A stretch of DNA of 64,000 bases from Carallia brachiata (Eukaryota; Streptophyta; Magnoliopsida; Malpighiales; Rhizophoraceae), in contig JADCRB010000028.1 in assembly GCA_021464245.1 (NCBI GenBank), positions 6,885,612 through 6,949,611 on the forward strand, in the 5' to 3' direction. The position numbers and the translations under genes are program-made. Under the pieces are notes generated by a model, which worked only from the letters and a program-made list of their open reading frames with translations, did no database searches and was not told where the DNA came from. This document shows positions 8,620 to 20,835 of the stretch, in pieces; position 1 is the first letter of the stretch; each line of letters starts with the position of its first letter.

Positions 8620-10250
8620 AGGAGTTTATCGTTTGTTTACATAAAAAATTTTTAAAAAAGACTCGTAAAAAGACTTTATTCTTTAAATCTAAAAATCCCA
8701 TAAAAAAAGGATCTGGAAAAAGACAATTGCTTATGCAACTAATCGGTTAAAAAAGACAAGTGGAAAGAAAGAATGAGACCAATGAGAAACAACTAAGAAA
8801 TGAAATCAACATAAAAGAAAAAAGGACAAAATGACTAAGCTTCATTTAATTTTTAAAAAAAAAGACTTGGACCTTCGCTTTCACTGTCCTAAGGTCTTTT
8901 TCTCTTATAATGACCATATGAACTAAGAAAAAGAAACAAATGGAAAATAACGAAGGGAAGGGGAGAGAAAGGGGGAGAAACAAAACCAAATTTTGTCCAA
9001 TAGGCGGAGGAATGGAAGCTCAAATGGGCTGCAAAAGAAACTTTTGTGTCCAAGTTATCTTCGGCACCATAACAATTTTGTTCTCTTGAGAATTCACTTT
9101 CAATATAGTATCATATAGCTAATTAAGATAGGACAGCCATCAACTCTAGTCATCTAAATATATTTACGTACCATTGAGTTATTATTATTATTATTATTAT
9201 TATTAGTTTCTGTCATAACGTACCATTGTGTTAGGTATATGTTTTCGAGTGCAATTTGAATCCTAATGTTGAGAATAATAAAATTTAAAAAAACCTCAAT
9301 TATTCCATAAGGTTTGTTTTTTTTTTTTTCTTGTCTTTAAAATAGTTATAACTCATATATATTATATATTCACACACAAAAGATGAATTAATAGAAAATG
9401 AAGTTTAAATCTCCAACCTCTCACTTTAACGTAATACTTAATAATCAGTTGAATTACAACAATATATTATAAGTCATTCTTATTTACAACTCTATTATAC
9501 CCAACTTATAAAAAAAAAATGTACCATTCATAATTCATTAGGAGCTCACCAACAGTTAGTTGGGCCCAAAGCTGAGGTTTGTACCTGCAAGAAAATGAAC
9601 AACTGGGGACTGGAGAGGTCCCCAATTCCTTCGACTTTTGATCTGGACGTACTACAAAACTCACATGTCTGTGACTTGAAGCCTCCTAGCGATGTCTCTT
9701 ACTCAACTATGACCTCAATGCCGATTACCAAAATGGTCCACTGTAGGACTTGAGGCCGGTTCGAGTTGGATTGCTCTTCCCTCGGGTGGTCAACCACTCT
9801 CCCCTGCTTTTGGCCAACTCTATGTCTGAGCGCTGAGTAAAGATTTGGTGCTCTCTTCGACTGACTTTGCTTCAATCGACCAGCTGGGCCTGTCCATCGT
9901 GTAGCGTCTTGCCTAGCTTGGGTAGGGGCTTCCAGCCCGCATGGCCATCTTAGCATCCTCTCTCCCCCACAAGACAAACACTTATATCTCCAGCTAGAGA
10001 AACAACTTCTAATTCACAAAGCTGGGAAAGCCTTGTAATCATGGACTTGAAATGTCTTACTGTTAACATTCGTAGCTTCATGAAGGCCTCTACCGTAAGT
10101 GACGCATGGCAAATCTTCTCTAGGTTCATCTGTTGTATAGAATTTAAGACTGTAGAATGGGACATGCATTACCATGAACCAATCTTTCTGGGTCAAAGAA
10201 TATCTCATCTAATATCCCCAATACTCTAACCATCCTCATCAATGAATTGT
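8620..10250. repeat. duplicated flanking block, copy 1 (matches 51890-53425)
   Basis: Long stretches match 51.9-53.4 kb in the same order and orientation. Examples are GGAATGGAAGCTCAA at about 9010 and 52310, CCCCAATTCCTTCGACTTTTGATC at about 9620 and 52741, and the AATCATGGACxxxAA..ATGTCTTACTGTTAA region at about 10035 and 53252. The last part (10195-10510) also recurs at 17290-17520, just downstream of an NLR 3' end. It contains small frames but no protein I recognise. It looks like the 3' flank of the NLR unit, copied with it. Confidence 0.75.
9181..9205 (+). repeat. (ATT)n microsatellite
   Basis: About eight uninterrupted ATT units. It is absent from the paralogous block near 52470, so it expanded after the duplication or was lost there. 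Confidence 0.9.
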
Positions 10251-10620
10251 GGGGGCAAGAAAGTTAGGAACGACAGATTTGGGCTACTGGTCCACGAAAT
10301 ATTATCAGTTAGGGGAAAACAAAACAGAAAAGGATTTACTAATTTTTAGTTCCGAGTGGACAAGCTCAATTTTCTCAATTTCTTCTATTTTTCCATTGAT
10401 TTTCAAATTTTTTTTGTTGATTGCAGAAAAAAAAAAAGAAAAAAGAAAAAGAAAGTACGGGATGGAGAATCTAACAATTCAAGAGAGGGAAAAAGAAAAA
10501 AAGAAATTTATGGTCTATTTGTTTTGCAGAAAATATTATTTTAAAAAATATTTTATGAACTTTCCGACGTTTGGGATGATAAAAAAAATTAGTCAAAAGA
10601 AAATGACATTCAGTTTTTTT

Positions 10621-10938
10621 CGGGGGATAACTAACTTTTTAGATCTAAACTTTTGTGATTTTTTCTATTTGAAACCTAAACCTTTTAAGTTTTCTATTTA
10701 AGGTCTAAATCTTTATTTTTTGTTCTATTCAAGTTCTTTTACAGTAAAACCGTTAACTTTTCCGTTAACTTTAATCCTATTTCTGTTAGATCTAACAGAA
10801 AAATTAACGGTAAATCATACAAAAGGACTTGAATAGAAAAAAAAATAAAGGTTTAGACTCTAAATAAAAAACTTAAAAGGTTTAGATCTCAAATAGAAAA
10901 AATTACAAAAGTTTAAATCTAAAAAATTGGTTACCCCG
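10621..10938. mobile_element. MITE with long terminal inverted repeats, nested
   Basis: The left arm from CGGGGGATAACTAAC and the right arm ending GGTTACCCCG are inverted copies over about 140 bp each. Shared blocks include AGATCTAAACTTTTGTGATTT and CCTTTTAAGTTTTCTATTTA. A short centre reads GTTAGATCTAAC. Runs of seven T flank both ends (10614-10620 and 10939-10945) and may be the target duplication. It would fold into a near-complete hairpin. It has no coding capacity. Confidence 0.85.
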
Positions 10939-11054
10939 TTTTTTTCAGTGAAGAATCTAATTATTTTTGAAAGAAAATAACATCCTATTTTTTTAATTGG
11001 GATGTTATTTTCCTAATTGGCGCTCCATCATAATCTAATTTAATATTTGACAGT

Positions 11055-11480
11055 CCGTGCATTTTGTTCTGCTGCAGCTCGCCGGAAATTCGTCGCCTCT
11101 GTCGCCGTCGCCAGCCACAGCTGCTGTTGCACTCAGATCCATCTTTTCCGGACTGTCGTTTCCCGATCTATCCATCCCCCGAACCACGCGCCGGAATCAA
11201 GCGAGTATCACGCAGGAGAAGTCTTCAAAATCCATCGCTCTACCTTGCGCCGCCGCTCCCCACTGCACTGTCCTTCGTCGCCGTCTGGCGCGCTTGGTGG
11301 AATTGCAACGGAGACGTTGTGGAAGTCAGCCTTGTTGTTGACCGGTTTCAACCCCCTGGACGGGTGGCCTTTGTGCTGGGCGACGCCATTTGATACAAGT
11401 AATAAACATTCTGAGCTCAGCAGTTCCTTGGATTCGTTGACGCCGTGTTCTCCAGGTGGCCATTACGGCAGCTCAGGAGT
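11055..11480 (+). other. GC-rich insert of unknown origin inside the TIR element
   Basis: This stretch is strikingly GC-rich against AT-rich surroundings, rich in CGCCG and CCGTCGCC, and open in three overlapping plus frames; the longest, 11047-11538, is 163 codons. The composition resembles the 5' coding end of a host gene. The predicted proteins are Ser/Arg/Cys-rich and I recognise no domain. A captured host exon fragment in a Pack-type element is possible. No function is claimed. Confidence 0.35.
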
Positions 11481-11927
11481 ATATAGATTTAAATGTCTTT
11501 TTTTTTTTTTTTTGTATTTACTTTTTTTAAATTTATAATTTTCATTTTCATGCAACAAACACAGAAAAAAATAAAATTATTTGTTTTTATATCAAAAACA
11601 AACACAAAGAAAATGCTTTTTCTGAAAAGGATAATTTTCAAAAAATATATTCCACAGAATGTTGTTTTTCCTTGCAAAATAAACGGACCGTCATCGTTTT
11701 ATAGATTCAATCACTAACTCTGTTTCATCAATTTTGTTCCGTTACAGACTCAGGGGGTAATGTTATAAAAAAAAAAAAACTACTTACAGGGGTAATAAAG
11801 ACTCGCGCAGAAATACAATTCTCCTCAAAAATCCATTCCAACCTAATCGACAGACTGCAACCTTAAAACAAGAAAATGACATCAAACACTATTTAGTAGC
11901 CAAATATAGGATTCACTATTTTGAGAC

Positions 11928-12450
11928 TAACCAGTTCCACGGAGCAACTGTCCTATAGTGGTGTTTCAAACGTTGCAAATTGTCCCAGGTAAATATTGTC
12001 TTCCTGGTCATCTTCCTCTCTTGCCACTATTTCCTTCACAGTATTGCATTTCGCTTATGCTCAACTTGGTGAGATGGCCCAGACATTGGGTTGTTGAAGA
12101 AGTTACCAGATTCAACAAACCTTCACATTTCCATATACATGCAGATGGGACAGATTTTCAAATGATCCAATGGAAGGCGCCAAACTAATCAAGCTAGGAC
12201 ACCAACGTACTTGTAGAGTCTCAAGATCTTCGGTAATCTGTTCCAATTGGCAAAATACCCTTCAGATTGAAAAGAGATACTAGCCTCAGGTGTCGAATCC
12301 CGGTAACTGTTCTCATTTCTTCATTCTCCTCTCTGGCCTGGCAGCTTCTTCACACGTGAACAACTCCTGGAGCAAATTATTTATTACTTCGAGTGTTTCC
12401 AAATTGTGTAGTCTTCCGAGGAGAACGAATAGAGATGAGCCGACTTCTTA
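11928..12450 (-). pseudogene. relic of NLR terminal LRR exon
   Basis: This minus-strand sequence matches the LRR exon at 17715-18561: both share GACTAACCAGTTCC, CTGTCCTATAGTGGTGTT, CTCTTGCCACTATTTCCT and the AAGGCGCCAAACTAATCAA block. It has lost about 190 bp after the first shared block, carries several small indels, and fades after about 12450. No frame stays open. It is the most decayed member of the NLR series and lies furthest downstream. Confidence 0.8.
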
Positions 12451-12479
12451 TCAAGGCAAACCTCACTTTGTGGAATAGA

Positions 12480-14580
12480 TGCGATGGAAATTGGGATATG
12501 AATTTTTTATTTTTATATTTTTATATTTTTTTAATTTATAAAATTTAAATGTTTTTGAGATTTCATTTAATTTATAAATTTTTTGATTTTTTATCAAATC
12601 AGTCTATTTATTGAGGGAAAGTAGTTAATTTGTTAAAAAATAATTTTGACCTTACAAAAATATTTGAAAAAAAGTTAAATACAATAATTAAATATTTTTT
12701 TCATAAAAAATATACACATTGCGTACTTAATTTGTGTATTTGCTAATTAAAAAAATATTAAATGTTCATATTTGTTGATAGAAAAAATATTCAATTCATT
12801 TATTTGACTTTTTTTAATAATTTCTATTAAATTAAACTCATTTATTAACGGATTGACCACTTTTCGTAAACGAAAGGACTGATTTGGTATGAAATCGAAC
12901 GATTTATAACTCAAATGAAATGTCAAAAACGTTTAGGACTCATATGTAAAAAAAATTAAAAATTTAGGACAAAAAATTGCATATCCTCGTGAAAATTAGA
13001 TGTCCAGCATCATTTGCGCTTCCTTACCAATATTATGGTAAATTTGACTTAAAAAAAAAGAAACAAAGAAAAATTTGCCTATATTATAGGCTTTAAAAAA
13101 AAAGTAAAACTGATATTTTCATAATTTGATTGATCAAAATAATCAAAAAGAGTAGGATAAAGAGTCGAAAAAATTCAATCAAAATTAATTAAACTTTGAC
13201 TATTGTGTTTGATTACATGTGGTTGAATGAAATTCTATAGTAGTGATATATAACATGAAGTTTTTTCACGATTTTTCATGATTTATTTTTTATTTTTGCT
13301 AATGTTGCAAGGAGATTTTAATAATTTTGCTGGTATTTTAAAATTAAATTTTAAATGGACTTAATGTTACTTTAAAATTTAAGAACTTTTCGTGAAATTT
13401 TGTAAAAAAAATTTCGTAATATTTATTTTTATTCATTCATTTATAATTGTATGTACCATTCTCAACCTTTTGGAATTAAAATTTTGTTTTAAAATAATAT
13501 TATTATTTTATTTAATGACCATCAAGTATGATAGACCTAAATAAAATTGCTAATGATTTTATTATTTTAGTGAGACTAAATGATCCTAAATGAGATATTT
13601 CTAATTAATTAATTGTTTAAAACTATTCTTAAGAAAAGAAGAAAAAATGAAGTTTGTCAATTTATGATCCTATGCCATTTAATCTGATTTTGCTATTCTA
13701 TGCTTAACCAACCTAAACTGAACCCACCAAACATAATTTTTTTGTGTGATTTGAATCATTTGAAGGGCTTTGAGTCATATTATTGGATAATTCTGAGATT
13801 CAAGTCACGATTTTAATAAGTTTGTCACCAAACACTCTATTATTCTTGTGCATTAACACATTAGGTGTTAAAAAACCGAAAAATTAGTTATCTAAACTAA
13901 ATTTTGTAATTAGTTAATATGTAAACTATTTTTTTTAATAAATCTCATTAGAGTATTAATAAGTTTTAAATATGCACTTAATTAGTTTACATTATGATAG
14001 ATTTATTTTTAAAAAAAATATGTAAATTTTTTTTATATTCAAATAAAATTTTCAAAATTGTTTATGGAAATTAATATTTGACCTATTAACTCATTTAAAA
14101 ACAAAAACAAAGAGAAAATACCATTTCAGTTTGGGTTTTCAAATAGTCGCACTGAATTAATAAACGTTGAGAATTTATTGTTATTTAAATTAAGAACTTA
14201 TTATTATTTAAACCCGCTTCGACTTAATTTATGACACGGTGATGCGGGTAATATTATTTTCAAAAAAAATACTCAATAAAAAATGCTGATTTATATCTTA
14301 CTCTAACACTTATTTCTGTATTAAAGTATTCGGGTGTTCCTCTTTTAAAGTGACTTTACAGGTAGGTGAGTTGGTATAATAATGATTAAATTTTGTATTT
14401 ATTTATAAATTATATTCATTAAAATAATGAATAAAATTAGCAATCGCTTCATTGTTACATAAACATTTGTGCGATTCTCGGAACTCCACCTAATTTTTGT
14501 AACTTTAATTTTTTGTTTTCCTGTCACGAGTCCACTGCCCAGCCTCTCTCTCCCCCATCGTCGTCTCGTCGTCGGCATCA
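12480..14580. other. AT-rich intergenic DNA
   Basis: I see no gene, RNA or convincing element here. Low-complexity A/T runs dominate. The right edge may include the promoter of the following L18 gene. Confidence 0.5.
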
Positions 14581-14969
14581 TCATCATCAACTTCACAAAT
14601 AATCATGGGGTTCGATCATGATGTGCTTCTCTTCTTCATGAAATAAATAAAGGCTTCCAACAACGTTTACTTACTGCGAAGAAGGTCGGTTAATCTTTGA
14701 TTTGAGCGTTAATGTTTTGCGGTTCAATGAACGTTTCTTGTTCGATAAAATGCTCCAGTCAAGCTCTTCTACTCTTTTTTTTTTTGCTTTATATTTATAT
14801 TTTTCAAATTTTCCTCTTTAATTATCTCCGTTTTGGTTTTTAAAAATTCCTAAATTAACAGTTTTTTTAATGCCCTTGAAATTGTTTTAATTTAACGTTT
14901 TCTTTGTCCCTTTTTGTCCCCTTTCTTTTGGGTATAATACGAGCAGGTGCGTGTTTCTGTGTGTGAATC

Positions 14970-16383
14970 ATGTTGAAACTAGTGCTTTGCAAGGTTTCCA
15001 ACAATGGGGTTCCTCTAAATGGAGGAAACAAGCTTAGGCCTTTCTTGCTTGTGCCCTTCACCGGCATCCACAGTGGACTGGTGCGTTCCCTGTAACTGTA
15101 TTTGATGGCTGTCAGTTTGCTTCATTTTTCTTTTGTCTTCACTACATCAGCCCATGTGTATGCCAATAATTCGGTTGATTGGTTGGTTGTGTCAATGCAA
15201 AGCAAAAGGTTCTATTTTTCCCTTTTGTTTTCTCCTCATCACGGAATGCATGCATGTTCTGTAATCTGAACAAGCGATGTTGTGTTGTCAATCAGTTGGG
15301 ATTGATTTGGGGTGTTGGCAGGCTTGGGGCTATTTTCCCGATTCAGTGATCCATTTCGAGTTTGATTTCTACTTTGAAGACCTTTGATTAATAGTCCTTG
15401 AATTTTATCTTTGAATTAGTGGGTGAAGGAACCAAAGAGTGAGCTTGCCCCCAAGAAGAAAATTGGTTTTGGGGCTGCTTCTACTTGTTAGCTTGCCGTG
15501 CCTTAATATTTAAAAATAATAGCAGAGGCATAATATGAATAATCTCTCCATGCATTGCTTTTAGCCTATGAGTTTGGTGGAAGGGATGTGTGTTCTAAGC
15601 AGGTTTACGCTGTGAAAGATATTTTGATGTTAGGTTTATCTAGGTTAGGGTTGTGCATTTTTCTGTTTCTTCCACTTTTTCTTTGTTTGTGTGGGGACGA
15701 TCAACATTCAGCATGTTTGGTTCTTTTCATAGCTTTTCGGAGATAATTGCACAGCTTTCTATTTTCTACCTTGCTTGTAATAGACCGACTGTTGTTCTTT
15801 TCTGCGTTGAAAATTTTGCAAATCTGCTGTAACAACTCTTGAAAAGGCCAATTTCTATGGCTCCAATAGGAAGAGATTCATCATATGCTGGAACCTTTCA
15901 TCCTAATGTGACTTTATAACAGGCTAATTGTGCACCAAGAAGCTTTTTAGGTATGGAAAATTTTCTGGACGATGACAATAGCAGGCCTTAGTGCCTTACA
16001 CTTTTAAGAAGGAGAAACAGTCGAAGAACCCCAAAAAACACACATCATTTAAACAAAGGACAATTGTGTATATGGAGCCATTTACACTTGATGTTTTCAT
16101 CTTGAAGCGCTTTGTTTCTGCATCCCTCACTCATAGGGTGACCAGTAAACAGGTTGCAGTTGCCGGTACTAACTCTAAAGACTTAAAAGCTGTATTGAAA
16201 TCCCGATCGGACATACCTGCTTATTTGGCCATTGGCTGCATATTAGTAGAGAGGGCAAGAGAAGCTGATGTCTACACTGCTTCGTATACCCCAAGGGAGA
16301 GGGACAATTTTGAAGGGAAGATCAGAGCTGTAGTCCAGTCACTCATTGATAATGGGATTGATATCAAAGTTTATCTTGACTAA
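14970..16383 (+). CDS. L18p/L5e-family ribosomal protein (probably organellar), two-exon model
   Basis: The strong part is exon 2, 15985-16383, which gives about 132 residues: a Lys-rich start (YTFKKEKQSKNPKKHTSF), then YMEPFTLDVFILKRFVSASLTHRVTSK, VAVAGTNSKDLKAVL, IPAYLAIGCILVERAREADV, and an end DNGIDIKVYLD. This is the uL18 fold as found in plant L18p/L5e-family proteins, which bind 5S rRNA in the large subunit. Exon 1 is inferred as 14970-15080: 37 codons starting MLKLVLCK with KLRPFLLVPFTG, then a GTGCGT donor. The intron ends CAG at 15984, phase 0, giving 169 residues. Exon 1 looks like a basic, amphipathic organelle presequence, so mitochondria are my guess. An open 60-codon alternative splice to 15421-15492 also exists. 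A 5'-UTR intron before 14945 is possible. Confidence 0.7.
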
Positions 16384-17289
16384 ATTAAGTTTCCTCTATA
16401 CTTGAAGTTAGCATTGGGGTGACCAGGAATGGTGTTTGTAACTTTTATTTTCTAATATTAAGGCATGGCTGCTATACTTTTGGGAACATAATTTTTCAAT
16501 TGCAGTACCTTTTCTCTTTTGGATTTAAGACACATAAAAGTTCCCTGTTTCATAGTCTTTCTAATTTCAAAGTCATCAACCATATCTTCTTAGTCCAAAG
16601 ATAAATGGCAAAAAAAAAAAAAAAAAGTGAAGTCCAGCATATTTGAAGTTAAATAACCTTTCTGTCCATCTCCACGCCATGAACTTTGAAGAGAATTTTC
16701 ATATTGAGCATCGACACAAAATTGCCTCTTCCAGAGTGGGGAAATTGAATTGGTTTATCAAACAAAATGCCTGTGAGGCGGTAAACAATAAAGTCCTAGG
16801 TGATGCAGTCAGGCCGTCTGAAATCAATCTCATCTTCTCCCATTTGCTTCAATTGTTGATATTTTACTCTGTTACTGCACACCACAGTTTCATTGTTTTC
16901 TGGTTGTTTAAATTTTCAATTCTAATCTCAAGCAGCAATCAATATCTATGTAAGTTAACCAGTGGATTGTGTCATGACTACTCTGATTCTGCAGTTGATC
17001 AAGACACCATATATTTTTTTTTTCGAGTCTCATTATGAAGACATAGAAAATATCTATAAATTAATCATAAGAATGAATTTAGTTTTTAATAAATAATTAA
17101 AAAATTTTTCAGTTAAATCTTAAACGTATGTAGTGTTATTTTAAATATATTTAGTATGATTTTAAAATTTATTTTGCTGAAAATTTTTTTTTATTGCTTA
17201 TAATTACTCTATAACTATTTTGTATATCGTTCTAGCTTATTATCTTTTTTTTTTCCCCTCCTTTTCAGGACTTCAGTTTACTCTAACAA
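16384..17289. other. 3' flank of the L18 gene and AT-rich DNA
   Basis: It contains an A17-type run at about 16611-16626 and a plus-strand frame at 16643-17038 with no recognisable domain, probably chance or transcribed UTR. Nothing else is supported. Confidence 0.4.
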
Positions 17290-17520
17290 AGTGCATCTCA
17301 TCTAAGAACTCCATAATCTAGCCATCCTCATCAATGAATTTCGGGAGTAAAAAATTTAGGAACGATAGATTCGGAGCCACTGATCGACGAAATATTATCA
17401 GTTGCAGTTAGGGGGATGCAAAACAGAAAAAATAAAAGTAAAAAGAGGAAAAGAGAGTACAGGGGTGGAGAATCTAACTATCCAAGAGAGGAAAAGGGAA
17501 CTTATGGTTTTATAGATTCA
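17290..17520. repeat. NLR 3' flank repeat, second copy (matches 10195-10510)
   Basis: CCATCCTCATCAATGAATT, AGGAACGA.AGATT and ACGAAATATTATCAGTT, plus a purine-rich stretch ending GGAGAATCTAACTATCCAAGAG, match copy 1 at 10.2-10.5 kb. This copy lies about 190 bp downstream of the NLR exon at 17715. It gives the empty-site sequence for the TIR insertion at 10512. Confidence 0.75.
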
Positions 17521-17714
17521 ATTACTGGCAAAGCGGTAACAGTGATTCATCAATTCCGTACGATAACAATGGGTGATGACTCTCGCGGAATTACCATGCT
17601 CCTCAACATCAATTTCTGCTTAATTGACAAACTGCCAGCTCCAAAAGGAAAAGAAAAATTACACCAAACACTATTTAGCAGCAAAAAATAGGTTTCAATA
17701 ATCTTGAGACTAAC

Positions 17715-18561
17715 CAGTTCCGCAGTGCAACTGTCCTATAGTGGTGTTGAGATCGCCCTCCCAACACCCTTTGTCATCGCCTTCTTCTTCTGTCAATTTT
17801 ACTAACTTGAGCATTGGTGTGATTGGGGCTAATCTTGAGAAAGTCTTCATCTTTGGACATTGGGTCACAATTACATCCTTCAATGATGGAAATTGGAAGG
17901 TGTGATATGCAGAGGAGAAGCAAGCGAGACTTGCCAAACAATCGAGTTTCAAAGTTTCCAAATTGGCCCAGGTAATCATCATCTGGTCTTCCTCCTCTCT
18001 TGCCACTATTTCCTCCACCATATCGCATTCACTTATGGTCAATGTTGTAAGACGCCTCAGATATTGAGCTGTTGAGGAAGTGACCAGATTTAATAAAGCA
18101 TCACATTTCCGTACATCTAGATTGGACACATTTCCAAAAGATGCAACAGAAGGCGCCAAACTAATCAAACTGCCACACCACCATACTTCTAGTGACTCAA
18201 GATTTTTAAACAAGATGTGTTCCTGTAGGCAACCCTGTTTCCAAATAGTCTTCAGATTGCGAAGACCTGCTAGCTTCATCTCTCGAATCGTGGAAACTGT
18301 CCTCCCTTGATGCTCTTCCTCACTGACAGTGGCAGGTCCTTCGCACCAAAACAACTCCTGAAGCACATTATGCATTACTTCTAGCAATTCCAAATTTTGG
18401 AATCGTGGGAGGAGAGCAGGGAGAAATGATGCTGACTTCTCATCAAGGTTTTCCAAACGGAGATGCCTCAATTCATCCAATAGGAGGGCTTGAAATCGGG
18501 CATCCCTTATCAATTGTGCGTCCCAACCGCTCAAAGTCAACATCTCTAAGTTGGGAATGAC
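17715..18561 (-). pseudogene. terminal LRR exon of headless NLR unit B
   Basis: After a CTGCAG acceptor the exon begins VIPNLEMLTLSGWDAQL and encodes irregular leucine-rich repeats such as LRNLKTIWKQGC, LESLEVWWCGSLISLAPS, LTTLTISECDMVEEIVAR and FPSLKDVIVTQCPKMKTF. It ends LHCGTG then TAG at 17710-17712, or at a possible donor GTTAGT after 17715. The exon itself is open. It closely parallels the exon at 23737-24585 but is part of a unit lacking the CC-NBS exon, so no complete product is expected unless it is spliced to the upstream gene. Confidence 0.8.
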
Positions 18562-19762
18562 CTGCAGCCCAATCAAGCAGACGGACTTGAGAGTAGCACG
18601 ATATTGAATTTTGATATTTTTTTCCAAGGGGCTAAAATAAAACATCTTGCTAATTATTACATACAATCTTATCATAATTACAGAACATGAATAGACTCCT
18701 AAACAACAAATATTATTCTTTTCTGAGATCAATCAAATATATATAAAATTTTGAGCATCTACCTAATTGATTAATGATGTATTGACATTTAGATGTTGTT
18801 TTCTTATCGTAATCTTTTATTATATTTTAAATTTCTTACCATGAGGCATAAATTTTACCTTTTCCTTTTCTATTTTCAAACTATTTTTTGAAGAGAACAT
18901 GACAGATTTCTCAAATCTTTCAATACAACCTTCTTTTTTAGGTGTCATTTTCATCAACTTGGATGTGTTTTTTTTTTTTTGAAAAAAGCCTTTGACAATA
19001 TTATAATCTCTTAAGAAAAAAAAATTCATGTTATGATTACAATGAATGCTAATCCACGATTGGCAATTGAAAATAATTCCTTATTCTATTAACGCAAGTT
19101 GTGCTGGGCAATCTCATTTTTCTAAAAACCCAAAAAATTTGGTTAACCATAAAAATGGAACCTAACCAAACTGAAGAAAATTTTTTTTTTTTTTTTGGTT
19201 CAATTAAAGTTTTTCATTAATTTTAGAACATCACACTAAACTAAATTGTAATGTTATCTTATATATATACTTTCAATTTTCATTTAAATAATACTAGAAT
19301 TATTACTGATAAATATACGTATAATAATAAGTAAATCTCACTAAAGTATTATTATGTCTTATATAATGCCTTCTTTATTTTATACAATAATAATTATAGT
19401 TTTTTTTTCCTAATAAGTATATCAAAATTATAGATATGTTACATTAAAATTAGAAATTTTATTATTATTGTTTGCAAATTAATTTTCAAAAAGTTAACAA
19501 TTTATAAAACCGAACTAGACCAAAACTTTCAATTAACCCAAAATATAGAACAGATTTGATTTTTAAAATGGTCGAAGCAAAATAAAGGTCGGTTCAATTT
19601 TAACCTCAACCGAACCATGAACTTCCCCAAATTGACACAGCTATTAGCTATTGGTACCAAGGGATTTTTAGATATGATGATTTCTAGACTAAAACAGTTC
19701 AACCGTATGGAAAATACGTTGATGATAGACGAACAGAAAGAAGTTGGCGTAAATGTCCGTAC

Positions 19763-20508
19763 CTTCTCAGCTGAAAAAAATGGTCGTTGAAGGGAGTCAT
19801 CGAATTGGCTACTCATGTTGTTTTCTTGAAAGCTTCCACCTTCTGAAGTAATATTGTGCCACTCCAAAAACATCTAAAGTTTCTAAGATTGGCCCATTCA
19901 GAAGTATGCATCCCTGTGTAGAGTCTTTTGAGTTGTTGTAAACCACGAAGCCTCAGAGTTGTCAATTTGGGAAATTGAAACCTGGCAATTGCTTCCGTTT
20001 CTTCATCTGTCTCAATAATTTCCTCGATCCCACAAAGTTGAAGTTCAAGCCGTTCAAGCTGCAGAAGACCCCTAGCAATGAAGGCTGGAAAAACTCTTTT
20101 TAGATTTGGGCATCGATAAACATACAATACTTGTAGATCGTTAAAGCAGATGAGTTCTCTTTCTTGGGGATGCTTATTCCATATGTTCTTCAAATTTGGC
20201 AGATTTGTTATCCTCAATGTCCTCAATCGACTAGCCGCGGGTCCTTGTGTTCCAATATTCACCAATGCCTCTAGTTGAAGGCTAAACACCTCTTTTAGCG
20301 ACACACAGTCAATCAACTCTAGGCTCTCTAGATTAAGGAACCTCCTCATCAGCGTCTCGGATGGGAAAATATTCAGCAGCTCCTCTGTATGTTCTACAAT
20401 TATAGATTTTATTTTGGCAAAGGAACACTCGTGAAGTTCAGAATGCCATATCGACTTTAACCTATCCATGTTAACAATCCGCAATTCCTCCAACTTCGGG
20501 ACAACGAC
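19763..20508 (-). pseudogene. LRR exon (KLEELRI type) of unit B, frameshifted
   Basis: It begins VVVPKLEELRIVNMDRLKSIW after a TTATAG acceptor and ends FSAEK before a GTACGG donor. It contains several C-terminal type LRRs, for example LESLELIDCVSLKEVF, LRTLRITNLPNLKNIW and LQVLYVYRCPNLKRVF. Near 19895 GAATGGGCC has one G more than the paralogous GAATGGCC at 25890, and a second length change follows. The exon length of 746 bp is not a multiple of three, so the frame is lost. Confidence 0.85.
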
Positions 20509-20835
20509 CTATAAGAAAAAGTAGAAACCAAGTGTCTTGAGAATTCCAAAAAATTGAATTATACACAAATGCGAAACCAAATTTAGAGTCGTTGAAAGTT
20601 AAAAATCAGTCCTGGTAAAAGTTAATTAAACAAAAAAAAAAGAGAGAGTTATTATGGACCCTTTTCTCTATCACTGTTTTTAGGGGAAGAAGGAGAAATT
20701 TTGTTTTGTTAGATTGGAATTAAAACACACATATTTGAGAATTCAAGGAAACAAGTTAAACGAACCAAAACATTTTCATAAAAGAAATCCCATAAAATAA
20801 TAGAAGTTTAATCAGGAAACGAAAAAACACCAGAC

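Larger units (their letters stand above)
10512..11690. mobile_element. non-autonomous TIR element with nested MITE and GC-rich insert
   Basis: Compared with the paralogous segment at 17505-17520, where TTATGG runs directly into TTTTATAGATTCAAT, this locus has an extra segment of about 1.2 kb. Its ends are related in inverse: GGTCTATTTGTTTTGCA at 10512 and, read from the other strand, GGTCCGTTTATTTTGCA ending at 11690. That is about 17 bp with three differences. A target duplication is not clear. Inside are a complete MITE (10621-10938) and a GC-rich stretch (11055-11480). I cannot assign a superfamily. Confidence 0.6.

Noticed and set aside
9699..9977. Minus-strand 92-codon frame in the duplicated block
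   Set aside because: The paralogous segment at 52740-53180 does not keep the same frame, so there is no sign of coding constraint.
10249..10701. 150-codon plus frame
   Set aside because: It spans a purine-rich tract, the left end of the TIR element and part of a MITE arm, so it is a chance frame.
16643..17038. 131-codon plus frame after the L18 gene
   Set aside because: No domain, a hydrophobic tail of T-rich codons and no supported start. More likely 3' flank.
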